This document shows, in pieces, positions 45,219 through 56,875 of a stretch of DNA of 64,000 nt. Made by a program: the position numbers and the translations under genes. Origin of the DNA: Carya illinoinensis (taxonomy: Eukaryota; Streptophyta; Magnoliopsida; Fagales; Juglandaceae); contig NC_056756.1 of assembly GCF_018687715.1 (NCBI RefSeq), positions 39,590,480 through 39,654,479 on the forward strand. Reading direction: 5' to 3'. The notes below the pieces were generated by a model that saw only the letters and a program-made list of their open reading frames with translations, made no database searches and was not told the DNA's origin. Within the stretch, counting starts at the first letter, position 1, and the number at the start of each line of letters is the position of its first letter.

Positions 45219-46961
45219 TCTTTGGACAAATAAATTTGAAACTATCCAGATTGAAAAACAAAAGAACAAGAAAAAAAAAAAAAACATGGAAACCTGTACC
45301 CATAAAACCCAGATTGGCTATGACAAACAATAGAGGAACTTGGAATATGTTATTCATAAGTAGATCAAGAAGCTAAGTTCAGCATGGGGATTGTTATTCA
45401 CATGCATGAGGGCAAAACTTTAACACTCTTTACCAGCAAGAAAATATTCAACAAGGAAAAACAACAATATCTACATATTACAACAGTGGCTACATATTAC
45501 AACAACAGTAGTTTGAGTGTACAACAAAGAACAACAACAGCAACAGACTCTTGATTTTAATACAAGAAGCTAGTTTGAATCTTTAGCTTCCTACAATAAG
45601 CTCTCCGCTTGTGTTCCATCTGCCGTAACTTGTATCTGTGAGCAAAATAGAATAATTACCTCACTGCAAAAACTTCCTCAGTATTTTGCGATGATGAAAC
45701 AATAATCTATGCTTGGTTTTAGAAGATTCATTGGGTTAATGGTGAACTTCTAAAATTTAGAAATTTTAGAATTCTTAGAAAGTTCCACGTGGATGCTAAG
45801 AAAGACGAGATTGTAAAATAAAATGTAAATAAAATAATACTTGTAAAAAACAACACACCTTAAAGAGATTTTTCAGAGTCCCTTAATTGTGAAATAAAGC
45901 CAGAGTTAGAAGCTGCCTGTGGCCATCTGCTCTTCCCTTAATGATCACACTGAAACCCAAACATGCAAAACCAAGTTCAAAGTAATTAATTACAGCTTTT
46001 GTGAAAGGTGAAAGTTCAAACATGCTGGTTCTTTGTACATAGTATGCTAACAAATCCTTCGTGCACAGAGCATACTAACTGCTAAAGAAAATTAAAAAAC
46101 CAACTATTAAATAAAACTTATAGAAAAAAATATAAGATAGTGGTGAGACTTTGGAAAAAGTTAGCCAAACCAAGCACACGGATGCCTTTTTCTTTTGGGG
46201 TGGATGGGTTGTAGATCAGGATATATCATATGATCCAACGAATACTGCAACATATTCTGTATTCCAAAGGCATCTTTGGATGCTGATAACCGGAAAAAAT
46301 TCTTAGATATACAAGAAACAAGTAGTTAGATGAATCATAGTGATTGATGTTGTTTAGCTGACCATTTGGAACAAAGATGCAAACATAAAGAGCCAAAAAA
46401 AAAAAGGTAATAAATAACAAGCTTGAAATTCCCAATAGGCTTTGAACTTAAAAAAAGCAAAAAATACAATTAAGGGAAAAGAACAACAAATTACATGTGG
46501 GTGTGGTGTGCATGTACAGACATTTTGAAACAATTGTATTCAATGAAGCAAATTACATGTGGGTGTGCGCGTACAACAAAAAAATAAAATGAAGGAAAAA
46601 GAACAACAAAATGAAATCTGAACATCGTATATACGATGAGACCTTAACAAAACCAATTCTACGACTCTACACTCTAGTGGGTGCCCTCTCTCAAAAAAAA
46701 AAATAATAATAATAATAATAGCCTCATAAATCTAAAATTCTTCAAAATTTAAAGGGCAGAGCAAGAAAACTTGTTGACTGAACACAAATGGCCGTTACTC
46801 ATCAAAACGATTGCAGGAATTCAAGAAAGTTCACAAGAATCACCAAGTAACGAGAGAGCAAGATACGAACAACATCAAGAACACCTGAAATTAAAAGAAA
46901 CCACTAGACGCTCAACCCTTCCCTCCATTCACATAACTTCAACAATAGAGAAAAGATGAAG
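45219..46961. other. Intergenic; possible decayed minus-strand exons
   Basis: No clear gene. On the minus strand, a ttttgctcacag acceptor-like site near 45645 precedes a short frame ending AESLL and a stop, followed by an A/T-rich possible 3' UTR. Around 45870-45950 another exon-like block (ttcag, then gatcattaagggaaga..., then aag-gtgtg) is seen. A (aat)n repeat lies at 46700-46720. I cannot name a protein. Confidence 0.25.
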
Positions 46962-46966
46962 ACTGT

Positions 46967-47177
46967 TGTTACAAATAGAAGAAGGATACAAGAAATGAAA
47001 CTGAAAAGAATCGAGAAAATCTTTATTGTAAAACCGTGTCCTGCATATTACAAGCAACTCTGCTTTTATACAAGTAACTGAGGCTATAAAGGTAAAAACA
47101 CAGTAACAAACTTAACTAACAGAATTAAAGTTAATTGAAGTAATTAATTAAAAATTACTTCAATTAACTCTCTAATA
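46967..47177 (-). repeat. Copia 3 LTR (3' LTR)
   Basis: 211 bp, plus-strand ends tgttacaaatag and ctctctaata. Preceded by actgt. The purine tract ttgagggggac on the minus strand abuts it. Confidence 0.95.
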
Positions 47178-47184
47178 GTCCCCC

Positions 47185-48395
47185 TCAAGATGATGTGTAT
47201 ATATTATGCACATTCATCTTGGATAAAAGAGAAAAGAATGAATTGGATCCTAATGGTTTAGTTAACATATCTACAACTTGATGAGCTGAAGAGATGACAA
47301 GATGACAATCCAACTCTACATGCTTTATCCTTTCATAAAATATTGGGTTAGAAGCGATATGCAAGGTAGCTTGATTGTCATAAAAAAGTAAAGATGCTTT
47401 GGAATATGTTTGATGAAAATCTGCAAGTAAAGAATGAATCCATCTAATTTCATAGACTGCACACGCCATAGATCTATACTCAGCTTCAGCAAATGACCTT
47501 GAGATTGTCTTCTGTTTCTTTGATTTCCAAGATACAAGTGAATCTCCAATAAACACACAAAAACCAGAAACTGATCTTCTTGTGTCAGGGCAGCTAGTCC
47601 AATCGGAATCAGCAAATGCTTTTATGTGAATTGAAGAGGATGCCGAGAAGAAAAGTCCATATCCTGGAGCCTTTTTGATGTATCTTAAAACTCTCAAAGC
47701 AGCTTGCATGTGTGGCATTCGAGGATGATCCAGAAACTGACTTAGGTGATGAACAAAAAATGTGATATCTGGCCTTGTGTTTGTAAGGTATATTAGTCTG
47801 CCAATAAGTCTTCTATAGGTTGTAGCATCTTCCAATAATTCTCCATCTTCTTTGCTGAGTTTAGAATGAGTATCCATAGGAAAGTTTACTGGTTTAAAAC
47901 CAAGCAAACCAACACCATCTAATAATTCTAAGGCATGTTTTCTTTGATAGATAGAAATGCCTTGTTTTGTTCTAGCAACCTCCATCCCCAAAAAATATTT
48001 AACAGGTCCAAGATCCTTAAGCTTGAACTGATTATTGAGATCAATTTTAATAGCCTCCACTGTTAACATATCATTACTAGCTAGGAGTATATCATCAACA
48101 TATACTAACAAAGCCACAAAAACATTTCCTTCTTTCCTTGTGAATAAGGAATAGTCTGACTTGGACTGCTGAAAACAAACTGAAATAAAACTGCTGTGAA
48201 GTTTGAATTCCACTGTCTAGATGCCTGTCTTAGGCTGTAGAGTGATTTCTGCAATTTACACACTCTAGTGTCCCCCCTTCGAAGATATCCAGGTGGTAAC
48301 TTCATGTAAACATCCTCATCTAAATCTCCATATAAAAATGCATTGTTGACATCAAGATGAATAAGATGCCAACCATGTATTGCAGCTAGGGACAA
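47185..48395 (-). pseudogene. Copia 3 reverse transcriptase and RNase H
   Basis: HLDVNNAFLYGDLDEDVYMK and SLYSLRQASRQWN (48105-48395) are RT motifs. After a frameshift, LLVYVDDILLASND gives an intact YVDD box. GRLIYLTNTRPDITFFVHHL and the RNase H motifs follow: AFADSDWTSCPDTRRS, SRSFAEAEYRSMA and DNQATLHIASNP, with the DMLTKPL end. The 342-residue C-terminal frame is intact. Upstream pieces at 48395-48560 (IGCKWIYKIKYNADGSIERY) carry stops. Confidence 0.92.
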
Positions 48396-49571
48396 AATTC
48401 ATCTTACTGTCACCATCTTAGCAACAGGAGACAAAGTTTCAAAAAAATCAAGACCCTCCTTTTAAGTATACCCTTTTGCTACTAATCTTGCCTTATATCT
48501 CTCAATGGAACCATCAGCATTATATTTAATTTTATAAATCCACTTACAACCTATAGGAACTTTATTTGGTGGAAGGTGAGTGAGTTTCCAAGTATTGTTT
48601 GATTCTAGAGTAGCTAGTTCAAGGGACATAACTTCTCTCCAATGATTGTGATGTACAACCTAATGATAGAATTCAGGCTTTACTTGAGATGAAATAGAAA
48701 CACTAAATGCCTGATGAGAAGTTGATAGTTTGGAATATGAAACAAAATCAGAAATGTTGTAAGGAGTTTTAGAATGCGTACATGACATACCTTCAGAAGA
48801 ATTGTTAGAGGTAGAAGCTGCCATATTACAATGATAATTCTGCAAATACCTGGGGGCTTTATGTTGTCGAGTAGATTTTCTCAAACAAGGAAATTGAATC
48901 TCATCTTGGATGTCAAGTTGAGGGGAGGAAGTGTTTGAGGAATTGTTAGGATCAGTATTGAAAGGAATATTTGGTGAAGAAGTATTTGAAAGATTATTAG
49001 AAGCAATAATATTTTTAGGTTGAGATGTATATGGAGGTTGAGTAGTTGTAGTAGAAACTGTTTCAGGTATGTACTAAGGTATGACAACTTGAGATAGGGT
49101 AGAACTGGATTGAATGTCAAAACAGAAAGGAAATATGCCCTCATAGAAAACAACATCTCTAGAAATGAAGAATGATTTATTCTCTAGATCAAACAATTTG
49201 TATCCTTTTGTGCTGAAAGGATATCCAATGAATATACATTTTCCAGCCCTAGGGGCAAACTTAGACCTATTTTGAGTAAGAGTTGAAGCATAACACAGTG
49301 AGCCAAAGACCTTTAAGGTTTTATATGATGGAGGGATTCCATTTAAAACTTCATGAGGTGACTGATTATTTAAAACAAGAGAAGGAATCCTATTTATTAT
49401 ATATGTGGCTGTAAGTATACGTTCACCCCAGAAATTTAAAGGTACATTTGATTGAAACTTTAAAGCCCTAGCAACGTTAAGAAGATGTTGGTGTTTGCAT
49501 TGAACTATTGAATTTTGTTGTGGTGTTTCTACACAAGACTTTTGATGAACTGTTCCTGTTGAAGAGAAAAA
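48396..49571 (-). pseudogene. Copia 3 integrase C-terminus and linker
   Basis: Broken frames encode the region between the integrase core and RT, including RKSTRQHKAPRYLQNYHC (typical pre-RT linker) and, further 5', degraded integrase tail sequence at 49140-49560 on the minus strand. Several frameshifts are present. Confidence 0.7.
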
Positions 49572-50513
49572 TTATATCATGTTAAATTCCGGACCATTAT
49601 CAATTCTTACATTTTTAATTTTTGTTTTGAATTGTGTAAGAACTAGATAATAGAATGATATGAATATAGACTTTACATCTGATTTGGATTTCATAAGATA
49701 TACCCATGTTAATCGAGAATGATCATCAACTATTGTAAGGAAGTATTGAAAATTATCATGAGTCGGAACTGAGAAGGGCCCCCACATATCACAATGTAAA
49801 AGATGAAAAGGAAAGGTGGCAGTGTAAGTATGATTGGGAAATGACAACCTTTTTTGTTTTGCTAAAGGACATACAAAACAATGGTTCATATGTACATCTT
49901 TATTTGGACAAACAACTTCTAGAATTGATTTAGAAAGTACTAGCAACCTAGCTAGAGATGGATGGCCAAGTCTACAATGCCAAAGATAAAGTTTGCAATC
50001 TAACACTGAATTAATATTTGGCAAATTAGAAAAGCTATCAACAACATTAGCCTGTGGTTGTTGCAGCAAATATAGACCAGCCAATCTTCTACCCTTTCCA
50101 ATCATCCTCCATGGGGTAAGGCCTAGAATATAGCACTCATTAACCATAAAAAAGAAGAAAAATTTCTGATTATTTGTAAATTTGCTAACAGAAATCAGAT
50201 TATAGGAAAAGGATGGCACACAAAGTACATCCTTTAGAATTAAATTGTTAGATACGTGAAGACTACCAATATGTGTAACTGGAGCACTGTCACCATTTGG
50301 AAGTTTGATATATGAATTAACTTTTTGAGCAATGTGTCTAAAAGAATTGACAGAATGGATTATGTGGTCTGTGGCACCTGTATCTATGATCCAGGTGGTT
50401 TGATTGAATTTGTTTGGAATGCTGAAAATGGAAAGGCATGTATGTAATGAATACCTGTTGAAGAGGATAACAGGTTTGGATTTGAAGAAACATTGCTGCT
50501 TGATGATTGGCAT
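49572..50513 (-). pseudogene. Copia 3 protease and integrase core
   Basis: WIIDTGATDHI carries the DTGA aspartic-protease signature. LYLWHCRLGHPSLARL and a VCPLAKQKRLSFP segment form the HHCC-type integrase N-domain. LLHCDMWGPFSVPTHDNFQY, IVDDHSRLTWVYL and VRIDNGPEF give two of the integrase catalytic acidic residues, with a stop just past DNGPEF. Protease cuts the polyprotein and integrase inserts element DNA. The frame is long but truncated. Confidence 0.92.
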
Positions 50514-51551
50514 TGGATGTTTGATTGTTGCGGATTAAAGCTAGTAGTTGCTGACATTCTTCTTGAGAGAAAGGCAGTGAATTTGTTGAATCAATGGGAG
50601 TACTCACAGGTTGAGCCATGACTTGATTTGCTATAGAAAACTTTCCTCTTTGTTGCTTATAATTTGGAGGATAGCCATGAATCTTGTAGCACTTGTCCAC
50701 TATATGATTGGTCATTCCACGGTGAGTGCATAACAATTTCTCTTTTCTACCTTGTTGCCTTACACAATTCTGTCTTGGATTTTTTGGTTTCTTGCTCAAG
50801 AAAGCTACCGTTTGCATGGTAGTGATTCTTAAAGATCCAAGTTCTTGCTGTTTTTCTTCTTGAATGATTAAAGAAAACACTTTTGTGATTGTTGGCATTG
50901 GATCAAGAATCAGAATCTGACCTCTAATGTGAGAAAAATTGTCATTCAATCCCATAAGAAATTGAATAACATGATGCCTATGTTGATATTCTATAAAGAC
51001 TTTGACAGCTCCACAACTACAAATTTTCAAAGCCCCACACGTACAGTTTGGAATCTAATTATAGTTAAGAAGTTCATCCCATAGACATTTAAATTTTCTG
51101 TAGTAAACACTTACAGACATCTGATCTTGTGATAATGAAGCCATTTCTTTTTGTAATTGAAAAATCTGTGGGCCATTTCCTTGAGAAAATTGATTCTTCA
51201 ATTCCTCCCACGTCTCTTTGGCAGTAGTAGCATAGATGATTGTTTCAGCAATGTCCTTCGATACAGCATTTAGAATCCAAGATAAGATCATACTGTTGCA
51301 CCTCTCCCATGTCTCATATAAAGAACTGAAACTAACGGGTTGACTTATTGCTCCATTGATAAATCCCATCTTATTCTTTGCTTTCAATGCAATTTGCATT
51401 AATCTACTCCATGTATTGTAATTATCCTTGTGAGGACTTGAGAAACCAAAACAAATCCAGTCAACTCACCATTCTGCAGATGATAAGGATTCGCTGATTG
51501 ATCAGAGTTTAGGACTTGAAAAAAATTCGAGTTTGTCACCTCATCTTCCAT
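50514..51551 (-). pseudogene. Copia 3 gag
   Basis: The ATG at 51551 (minus) opens MEDEVTNSNF. A frameshift follows near 51400, then MQIALKAKNKMGFINGAISQ, YATTAKETWEELKNQFSQGN and YYRKFKCLWDELLNYN with a stop. QFLMGLNDNFSHIRGQIL continues in another frame. The zinc knuckle reads CTHRGMTNHIVDKC, with the second Cys of CX2C changed to Arg, so zinc binding is probably lost. Confidence 0.85.
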
Positions 51552-51600
51552 CGCAGCAGTAACAGATGGATGAAACCCTTAATTTTCTTCACTGATACCA

Positions 51601-51811
51601 TGTTACAAATAGAAGAAGGATACAAGAAATGAAACTGAAAAGAATTGAGAAAATCTTTATTGTAAAACCGTGTCCTGCATATTACAAGAAACTCTGCTTT
51701 TATATAAGTAACTGAGGCTATAAAGGTAAAAACATAGTAACAAACTTAACTAACTAAATTACAGTTAATTGAAGTAATTAATTGAAGATTACTGCAATTA
51801 ACTCTCTAATA
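51601..51811 (-). repeat. Copia 3 LTR (5' LTR)
   Basis: 211 bp with a TATA-like tttatataaaagc on the minus strand, expected for the LTR promoter. Followed by actgt. Confidence 0.95.
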
Positions 51812-51824
51812 ACTGTAGATACTA

Positions 51825-52890
51825 GTGCTTAGAAATCGGTGGAGGGGAGCTGTTCATGGACTTTTGCTCCTTTTAGATCTCTCAAACACTAAACTATTGA
51901 GAGAGCTCTCTGATTGCTGGAGGCGAGTCATTTATTGGTTCTTAATTTGGCCACCAACGTTTTCTATTGGAAAATACCAAACTAAATGGGCCCCCCAGTG
52001 GTTCTTGAGATTCTACATTTGAACAACAATAGTTTTGTCGGAGAGCTTCCATTGTCCCCTTTCAGCATTGCGGTAAATTGAAAACCATTGACGTGGGTCA
52101 AAATAAATTGTCTGGAATGGTACCTTCATGGATAGGTGATAGCTTGCCTCGGTTGACTATTCTTATCCTACAATCAAATGGGTTTTATGGAAGTTTGCCT
52201 TCTTTAAACAAGATAAGGGGAAGAATTCCTGAGTGCATCAACAATTTGACATCAATGTCTCAGAAACAGAGCACATGTGACACTGTAATTTCTTGTTTAA
52301 ATTCTTTTTACATGGACCATGCACCATTTGTATGGAAAGGAAGTAAGTGCATGTTCAAGAATTCAATGGGACTTGTAAAGACTATTGATCTTTCAAATAA
52401 TAAATTACATGGAGAAATTTTGAAGGATTTACAAGTCTTACAGAGTTGGTTTCCTTGAATTTATCAAGAAAGAATTTAACTCGATCAATAATAGTGAAGA
52501 TTGGTCTCCTTCAAAATTTACAGTCTCTTGATCTATCTAGAAACCGGCTTTGTAGAGAAATCCCAACGACATTTCTGACATATGTTTTCTTAGTTATTTG
52601 GACTTGTTCAATAATAGTTTATTTGTTAAAATCCCAATAGGAACTCAACTGCAGAGCCTCAATGCTTCTGCCTTTATGGGAAATCCTGAATTATGTGGTT
52701 CTCCACTTCCAAACAAGTGCTCGGGAGATCTTTATCCAGTTTACAATTTCACACCAGAACCCACAGGAATGTCAACAATCAGGCAAATGATGATGACGGT
52801 CTTATAACTCAAGGATTTTATGTTGTCGCAGCCCTTGGGTTTATTGCAGGATTCTGAGTGTGTTGCTCTTTATTGCTCAACCTACGGTAC
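51825..52890 (+). pseudogene. LRR-RLP pseudogene, copy 4 (C-terminal part)
   Basis: The sequence starts inside the LRR domain (LLLLDLSNTK...), with the same frame error as copy 1, and runs through KLKTIDVGQNKLSGMVPSWI, CINNLTSMSQ, FVWKGSKCMFKNSMGLVKTI and SLDLSRNRLC. The C-terminal GTQLQSLNASAFMGNPELCG cap and an acidic linker follow. After a stop near 52805, GFYVVAALGFIAGF is a GxxxG-type membrane segment cut by another stop. It is very similar to 2480-3245 and retains the membrane end that copy 1 lacks. It is not functional. Confidence 0.88.
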
Positions 52891-53554
52891 ATAACAATGC
52901 ACCTCACTTCCAATGTTCGAATGATGTTGAGATAGGCTCTACATTACAACAACTGATCTATGTATACTCACGTCACAAAGTAGGGTTACAAACTTTATGG
53001 TAAATATTTTACCACACGCTATATGAACATACATGTGTATTAGCATGAATTTACGAGCCATCTTATACTTGCATCAATCTAATTATATGTTAAAAATGTA
53101 ATCTCTTAGAGTCTTCCTTTGTTTCATCATGATTTCTCCCACAATATATAGTCCTCCCCAAGCCCCTTTCATCCTGTATCGATAAACTTCTAGTATAACT
53201 ACAAGTACACGAAGTTAAGTAGATAGTATTTTCATATATTGTCCAATATTAATACCATGTCAAACAGCAATTAATTAACTATATTATTGTCATTCACATT
53301 TACAGCTTTTGGTGTTTGGATGGGATTAATTCATGTAGTCTTTGCCTCTTATTTTGTTGAATTTGGATTTAGTGAATCACTTCTGGTACAAATACTATTT
53401 AATTGCTCATATCTAAAAAATGAATTGTTATAGTCCTCGCTTTATATTTCTCCCCTCATATTTAATTTCTAACAAGCATCGATGTTTCTATCAAACTAAC
53501 ATTAATTTGAAATTGAAACTCTTAGTTTATTTAAAAATAATATTGTTTCATTAA
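52891..53554. other. 3' flank of RLP copy 4
   Basis: Bases 53310-53520 match the flank of RLP copy 2 (10830-11050). No coding sequence is seen. Confidence 0.6.
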
Positions 53555-53740
53555 GAGGCCAATTGTTTAGATAGTGAGATGACATGAGATGGTTTAGATG
53601 AAAGTTGAATAAAATATTGTTAGATATTATTTTTTTAATATTATGATTATTTTGAGATTTAAAAAAGTTGAATTGAGAAAATTGTAATGATGAGATGATA
53701 TGAGATAGGTTAAGAGTATTTCTCAATTTAAACAACCTCT
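53555..53740. mobile_element. MITE copy C (~185 bp)
   Basis: gaggccaattgtttagatag... to ...caatttaaacaacctct, inverted ends with the family interior (gttgaataaaatattg, tgattattttgagattt). It lies inside the duplicated RLP 3' flank, absent at the matching point of 11050, so it inserted after that duplication. Confidence 0.8.
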
Positions 53741-54264
53741 AAATCTACGTGTTGTTCTTTTACTAGTGAGTGAGGCATCGGGAGATGCTTCATCATTTCA
53801 ATAAACTAGCCAGTTGTACTTTACTACATCAACAGTCAAGACTTTGTGTTTATTTTTGCTTGCTCGATTAATTAGTTATGCTTTTTAATTTTGATTCAAT
53901 ATATATTGGCTCGCAAGAAGCTTTTAACCTTAAAAGAATGAAGATGATTGTTGTATGTTTTATTCAATTAGAAATTTTCAATCAGGGTTCTCAATGATTG
54001 TATGTATGAGATATTTATTTTTTCTTTGGTTGTTTATATATAGTTATATCTTTTTCCATATTATGGAATTTTCAAGATTATTTTTTTTCTTGTATTTTAA
54101 AACTATTAAATGTTTTCAATTTTATTTTAATGATATGTCTTTTGCGTAAATAAAGTGAAACCCCTATTGGTGAACTTATTGGCTGATCGATGTCTTCTAA
54201 TTATTCGTATAGTGGCATTTTGGTTAGTTAAAAACTTAACGAGAGATGGATGCATAGAGTGAAG
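53741..54264. other. Conserved RLP 3' block, then intergenic
   Basis: Bases 53765-53990 repeat the block seen at 3285-3460 and 11058-11230 (gatgcttcatcatttca..., tttgtgtttatttttg). The remainder is AT-rich without a gene. Confidence 0.6.
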
Positions 54265-54448
54265 GGTGTTTCATCTTATCTCATTATTATAATTTTATCA
54301 AATTTTCACATAAAATATAATATACAATTTAACTTTTTCAAATCCTGAAATAATAATAATATTAAAAATAATATTATAAGAATATTTTATTTAACTTTTA
54401 ATTTATATCAAGATTATCTCATCTTAACTCATTATCTAAATTGCACCT
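54265..54448. mobile_element. MITE copy D (~185 bp)
   Basis: gggtgtttcatcttatctc... to ...atctaaattgcacct, with aaatataatatacaatttaa and aaataataataatattaaa inside, as in other copies. Confidence 0.75.
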
Positions 54449-54640
54449 TAGAAGTGAAGGAGGTGTTGGCATACTAAAGTATAATCGTAAATCAGATGTA
54501 TAAGAGGTTAGCAGACATGGGCTCAGTGCTGCTGGTCCTTCTCTTTCTCTTTTGAGTAAGAGTGAGGTTTTAGTCTTCTTACGCCTGTAGGGAGAGTTTG
54601 TCCCTCAAGGTGAGAGTTACAGTTATCACAGGCCACGGTT

Positions 54641-56092
54641 ATGGAGGAAGAGGATCTTTCTAAGAGGTGGGAGAGACTGCATCTATCTCAAGAGGAAAGC
54701 AAGGTGTTCCATGTCTCTAATGAAGGAATGTCCGGTAACTCCACAAGGTGGAAGTACTGTATCATTGGTGGCATACTGGCGGATAAAGGAATAAGTAATG
54801 AAGCCTTTTGTGTGACTATGTCTCAAGTGTGGAAATTAGAAGGTTGGGTGCAATTCAAGGATCTCGGAAACCACAAATTCTTGATAGAATTCCAACATCT
54901 TTCTGATAAGGAGAAAGTACTAGGGGGTAGACCGTGGTTCTTTGATTGCAACATTCTGTCCCTTCAAGAAGTTAATGAAAAAATGCCCTTGAACTCAGTT
55001 AGTTTTAACTTTGAACCCTTCTGGGTATAGTTGCATGGGCTCCCCTTGGCTGCAATGACTGTGGAAGTTGGTACTCAGCTGGGTGCTTCCATTGGGGAAG
55101 TAATCCGTGTAGATGCAGATTCAAATGGCTGGGCTTGGGGCAAATGTATGATGGTGAGAGTGGCTGTGAACTTGAACAAACCATTACTGAGGGGGAAGTG
55201 GTTAAAGATGGAAAGCCAGACACATTGGATTTCATGCAAGTATGAAAGGCTCCAAAATATATGCTTCACATGTGGAATCTTATAGCATAAAGGTCGAATT
55301 TGTAGCAAATCCAAGGGGGCAAGTTCAGAGGAGGGAAAGTTAAGAGAGCAATTTGGTCCATGGATTAGAGCTCAGCCTATGAATTCCTCCATATTTCACT
55401 TCCGTAAATATGGTGGCTCTAGGGAGTCTAACCACCATAAGGGGTGGCACAAAGAAGAAGAGGAAGCCGCAGTTAATGCTGATACGAAAGGTGAAAAGGA
55501 ATGCAACTTGGTGAATCATCTCGAGCCATTCAAAGAGCCTCCTAAAAGGCAAACTACAGCTCTGTCCTCTAAGGTAGGGGAGGTTGGTGAGGAATTCACG
55601 GGATCTTGTTCTAAGGATGGGACATTCAAACCTGGACAAACTTCGAACTTGGAAGGCCAGGGTGCAAAGGGAGAGGCTATGATCAATTTAGGATCTCAGG
55701 AAGATATTGAAATGGTGGCTACCCGAGGTGACATGTCCCATGTGGAAACAGAAAATAATAAGGCTTCTGAGGCAAGCCTGCTGGAGAGTATATGCACTAT
55801 TGGCAAGGGCACCTTGGGAATATTTAGGAAGTCAGATGAGGTGGGCAAAAACTCTCGTAGGAGCACTGTTAAGAAAAATGGGCCTACGTGGAAAAGGAAA
55901 GCTAGGGAGGTGAGTCCTCGAGTTACTAGAGCAAGAGAGGCAAGTTCTAAAATGAGGGGTACTAGTGATAGTAGCTGTGAAGGGGTGGTGGGTCTGCCAA
56001 GGAAAAAATTAAGGTTGGCTGAACTCAATGCAGGAGACATTTCCAGTTCTCAATTGGTGGAGGCTGCTTTGCAGCCCCACCAAAGGCCATGA
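54641..56092 (+). pseudogene. LINE C ORF1 (DUF4283 and zinc knuckle)
   Basis: MEEEDLSKRWERLHLSQEES opens the frame. RWKYCIIGGILADKGISNEA, FLIEFQHLSDKEKVLGGRPW and FFDCNILSLQEVNE form DUF4283. After a stop (55027-55029), LHGLPLAAMTVEVGTQLGA and YERLQNICFTCGIL lead into a CCHC knuckle whose middle is hit by a stop (CX2CX4HX4C otherwise kept). The C-terminal part, rich in Glu/Lys/Ser and ending in a basic GPTWKRKAREVS segment, is open to 56092. By analogy it binds element RNA. Its stop codon overlaps the ORF2 start. Confidence 0.85.
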
Positions 56093-56875
56093 TAGGCCTT
56101 AGCTGGAACTGTAGAGGGCTTGGGAACCCCCGTACAGTCAGAGAGCTTCAAATGCTGGTGAAAACTAAGTGGCCCAAGTTTATTTTCTTAATTGAAACAA
56201 AATGTGGTAGGAAAAAGGTTGAGGAGGTGAGGTCAAGGGTGGGTTTTGACTGTTCTGTTGTGGTTGAAAGTAGGGGTTTGAGTGGAGGATTGGCTTTCAT
56301 GTGGCATAGTGAGGATAATTTTATCTGGTTTTTATAGCTCGCCAGTAACAGCTCATAGGAAAGACAGTTGGAAGCTTTTGAAATTTTTGAAACCAAGAGA
56401 GGGTCTAGCATGGCTATGCTTTGGAGATTTCAATGAGATATTGCACCTACATGAGAAGCAAGGGGGAGCTATGAGACCTTACCACTAGATGGAAGAGTTT
56501 AGAAGCAGTTTGGTAGATTGTGGCTTGAGTGACATGGGGTTTGAAGGCAATAAATTCACGTGGTGTAACAATAGAGAGGGGCCTTTTTTGACTAAGGAAA
56601 GACTAGACCGTGCTTTGGGAAATTTGGAATTGACCTTGAGCTTCTCTGACTGTTGCCTCCAGGTTCTTGCAGCACATTCTTCAAATCATAGCCCAAGTGT
56701 AATGCATCTTAAGAAGGGAGGGAGAAGGTATGTTAGTAATGGGGGTGGTAAGGAGCGAATCTTCAGGTATGAAGCTTCCTGGAAATTGCATGAAGAATGC
56801 AATGTAATTGTAGCCAATTGCTGGTCCTCTCAAGTGCAGCAAAGAGGATCACAACTGTGGTGGTCTCAGTAATGC
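56089..56875 (+). pseudogene. LINE C ORF2: endonuclease domain
   Basis: The ATG at 56089 overlaps ORF1's TGA as ATGA. MIGLSWNCRGLGNPRTVREL and FIFLIETKCGRKK hold the first catalytic residues. A frameshift at ~56330 follows, then WLCFGDFNEILHLHEKQGG and FTWCNNREGPFLTKERLDRA. The final catalytic motif reads AAHSSNHSPS, where SDHSP is expected: the aspartate is replaced by asparagine. Confidence 0.85.

Larger units (their letters stand above)
46967..51811 (-). mobile_element. Copia LTR retrotransposon 3 (full length, broken ORFs)
   Basis: Identical-length 211-bp LTRs (46967-47177, 51601-51811) are flanked by actgt (46962-46966, 51812-51816). About ten differences between LTRs by eye suggest an older rather than very recent insertion. 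On the minus strand the primer site TGGTATCAGTG follows the 5' LTR and GAGGGGGAC precedes the 3' LTR. All Copia domains are present in order (gag, protease, integrase, RT, RNase H) but with many stops and frameshifts. It sits directly beside RLP copy 4. Confidence 0.95.
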
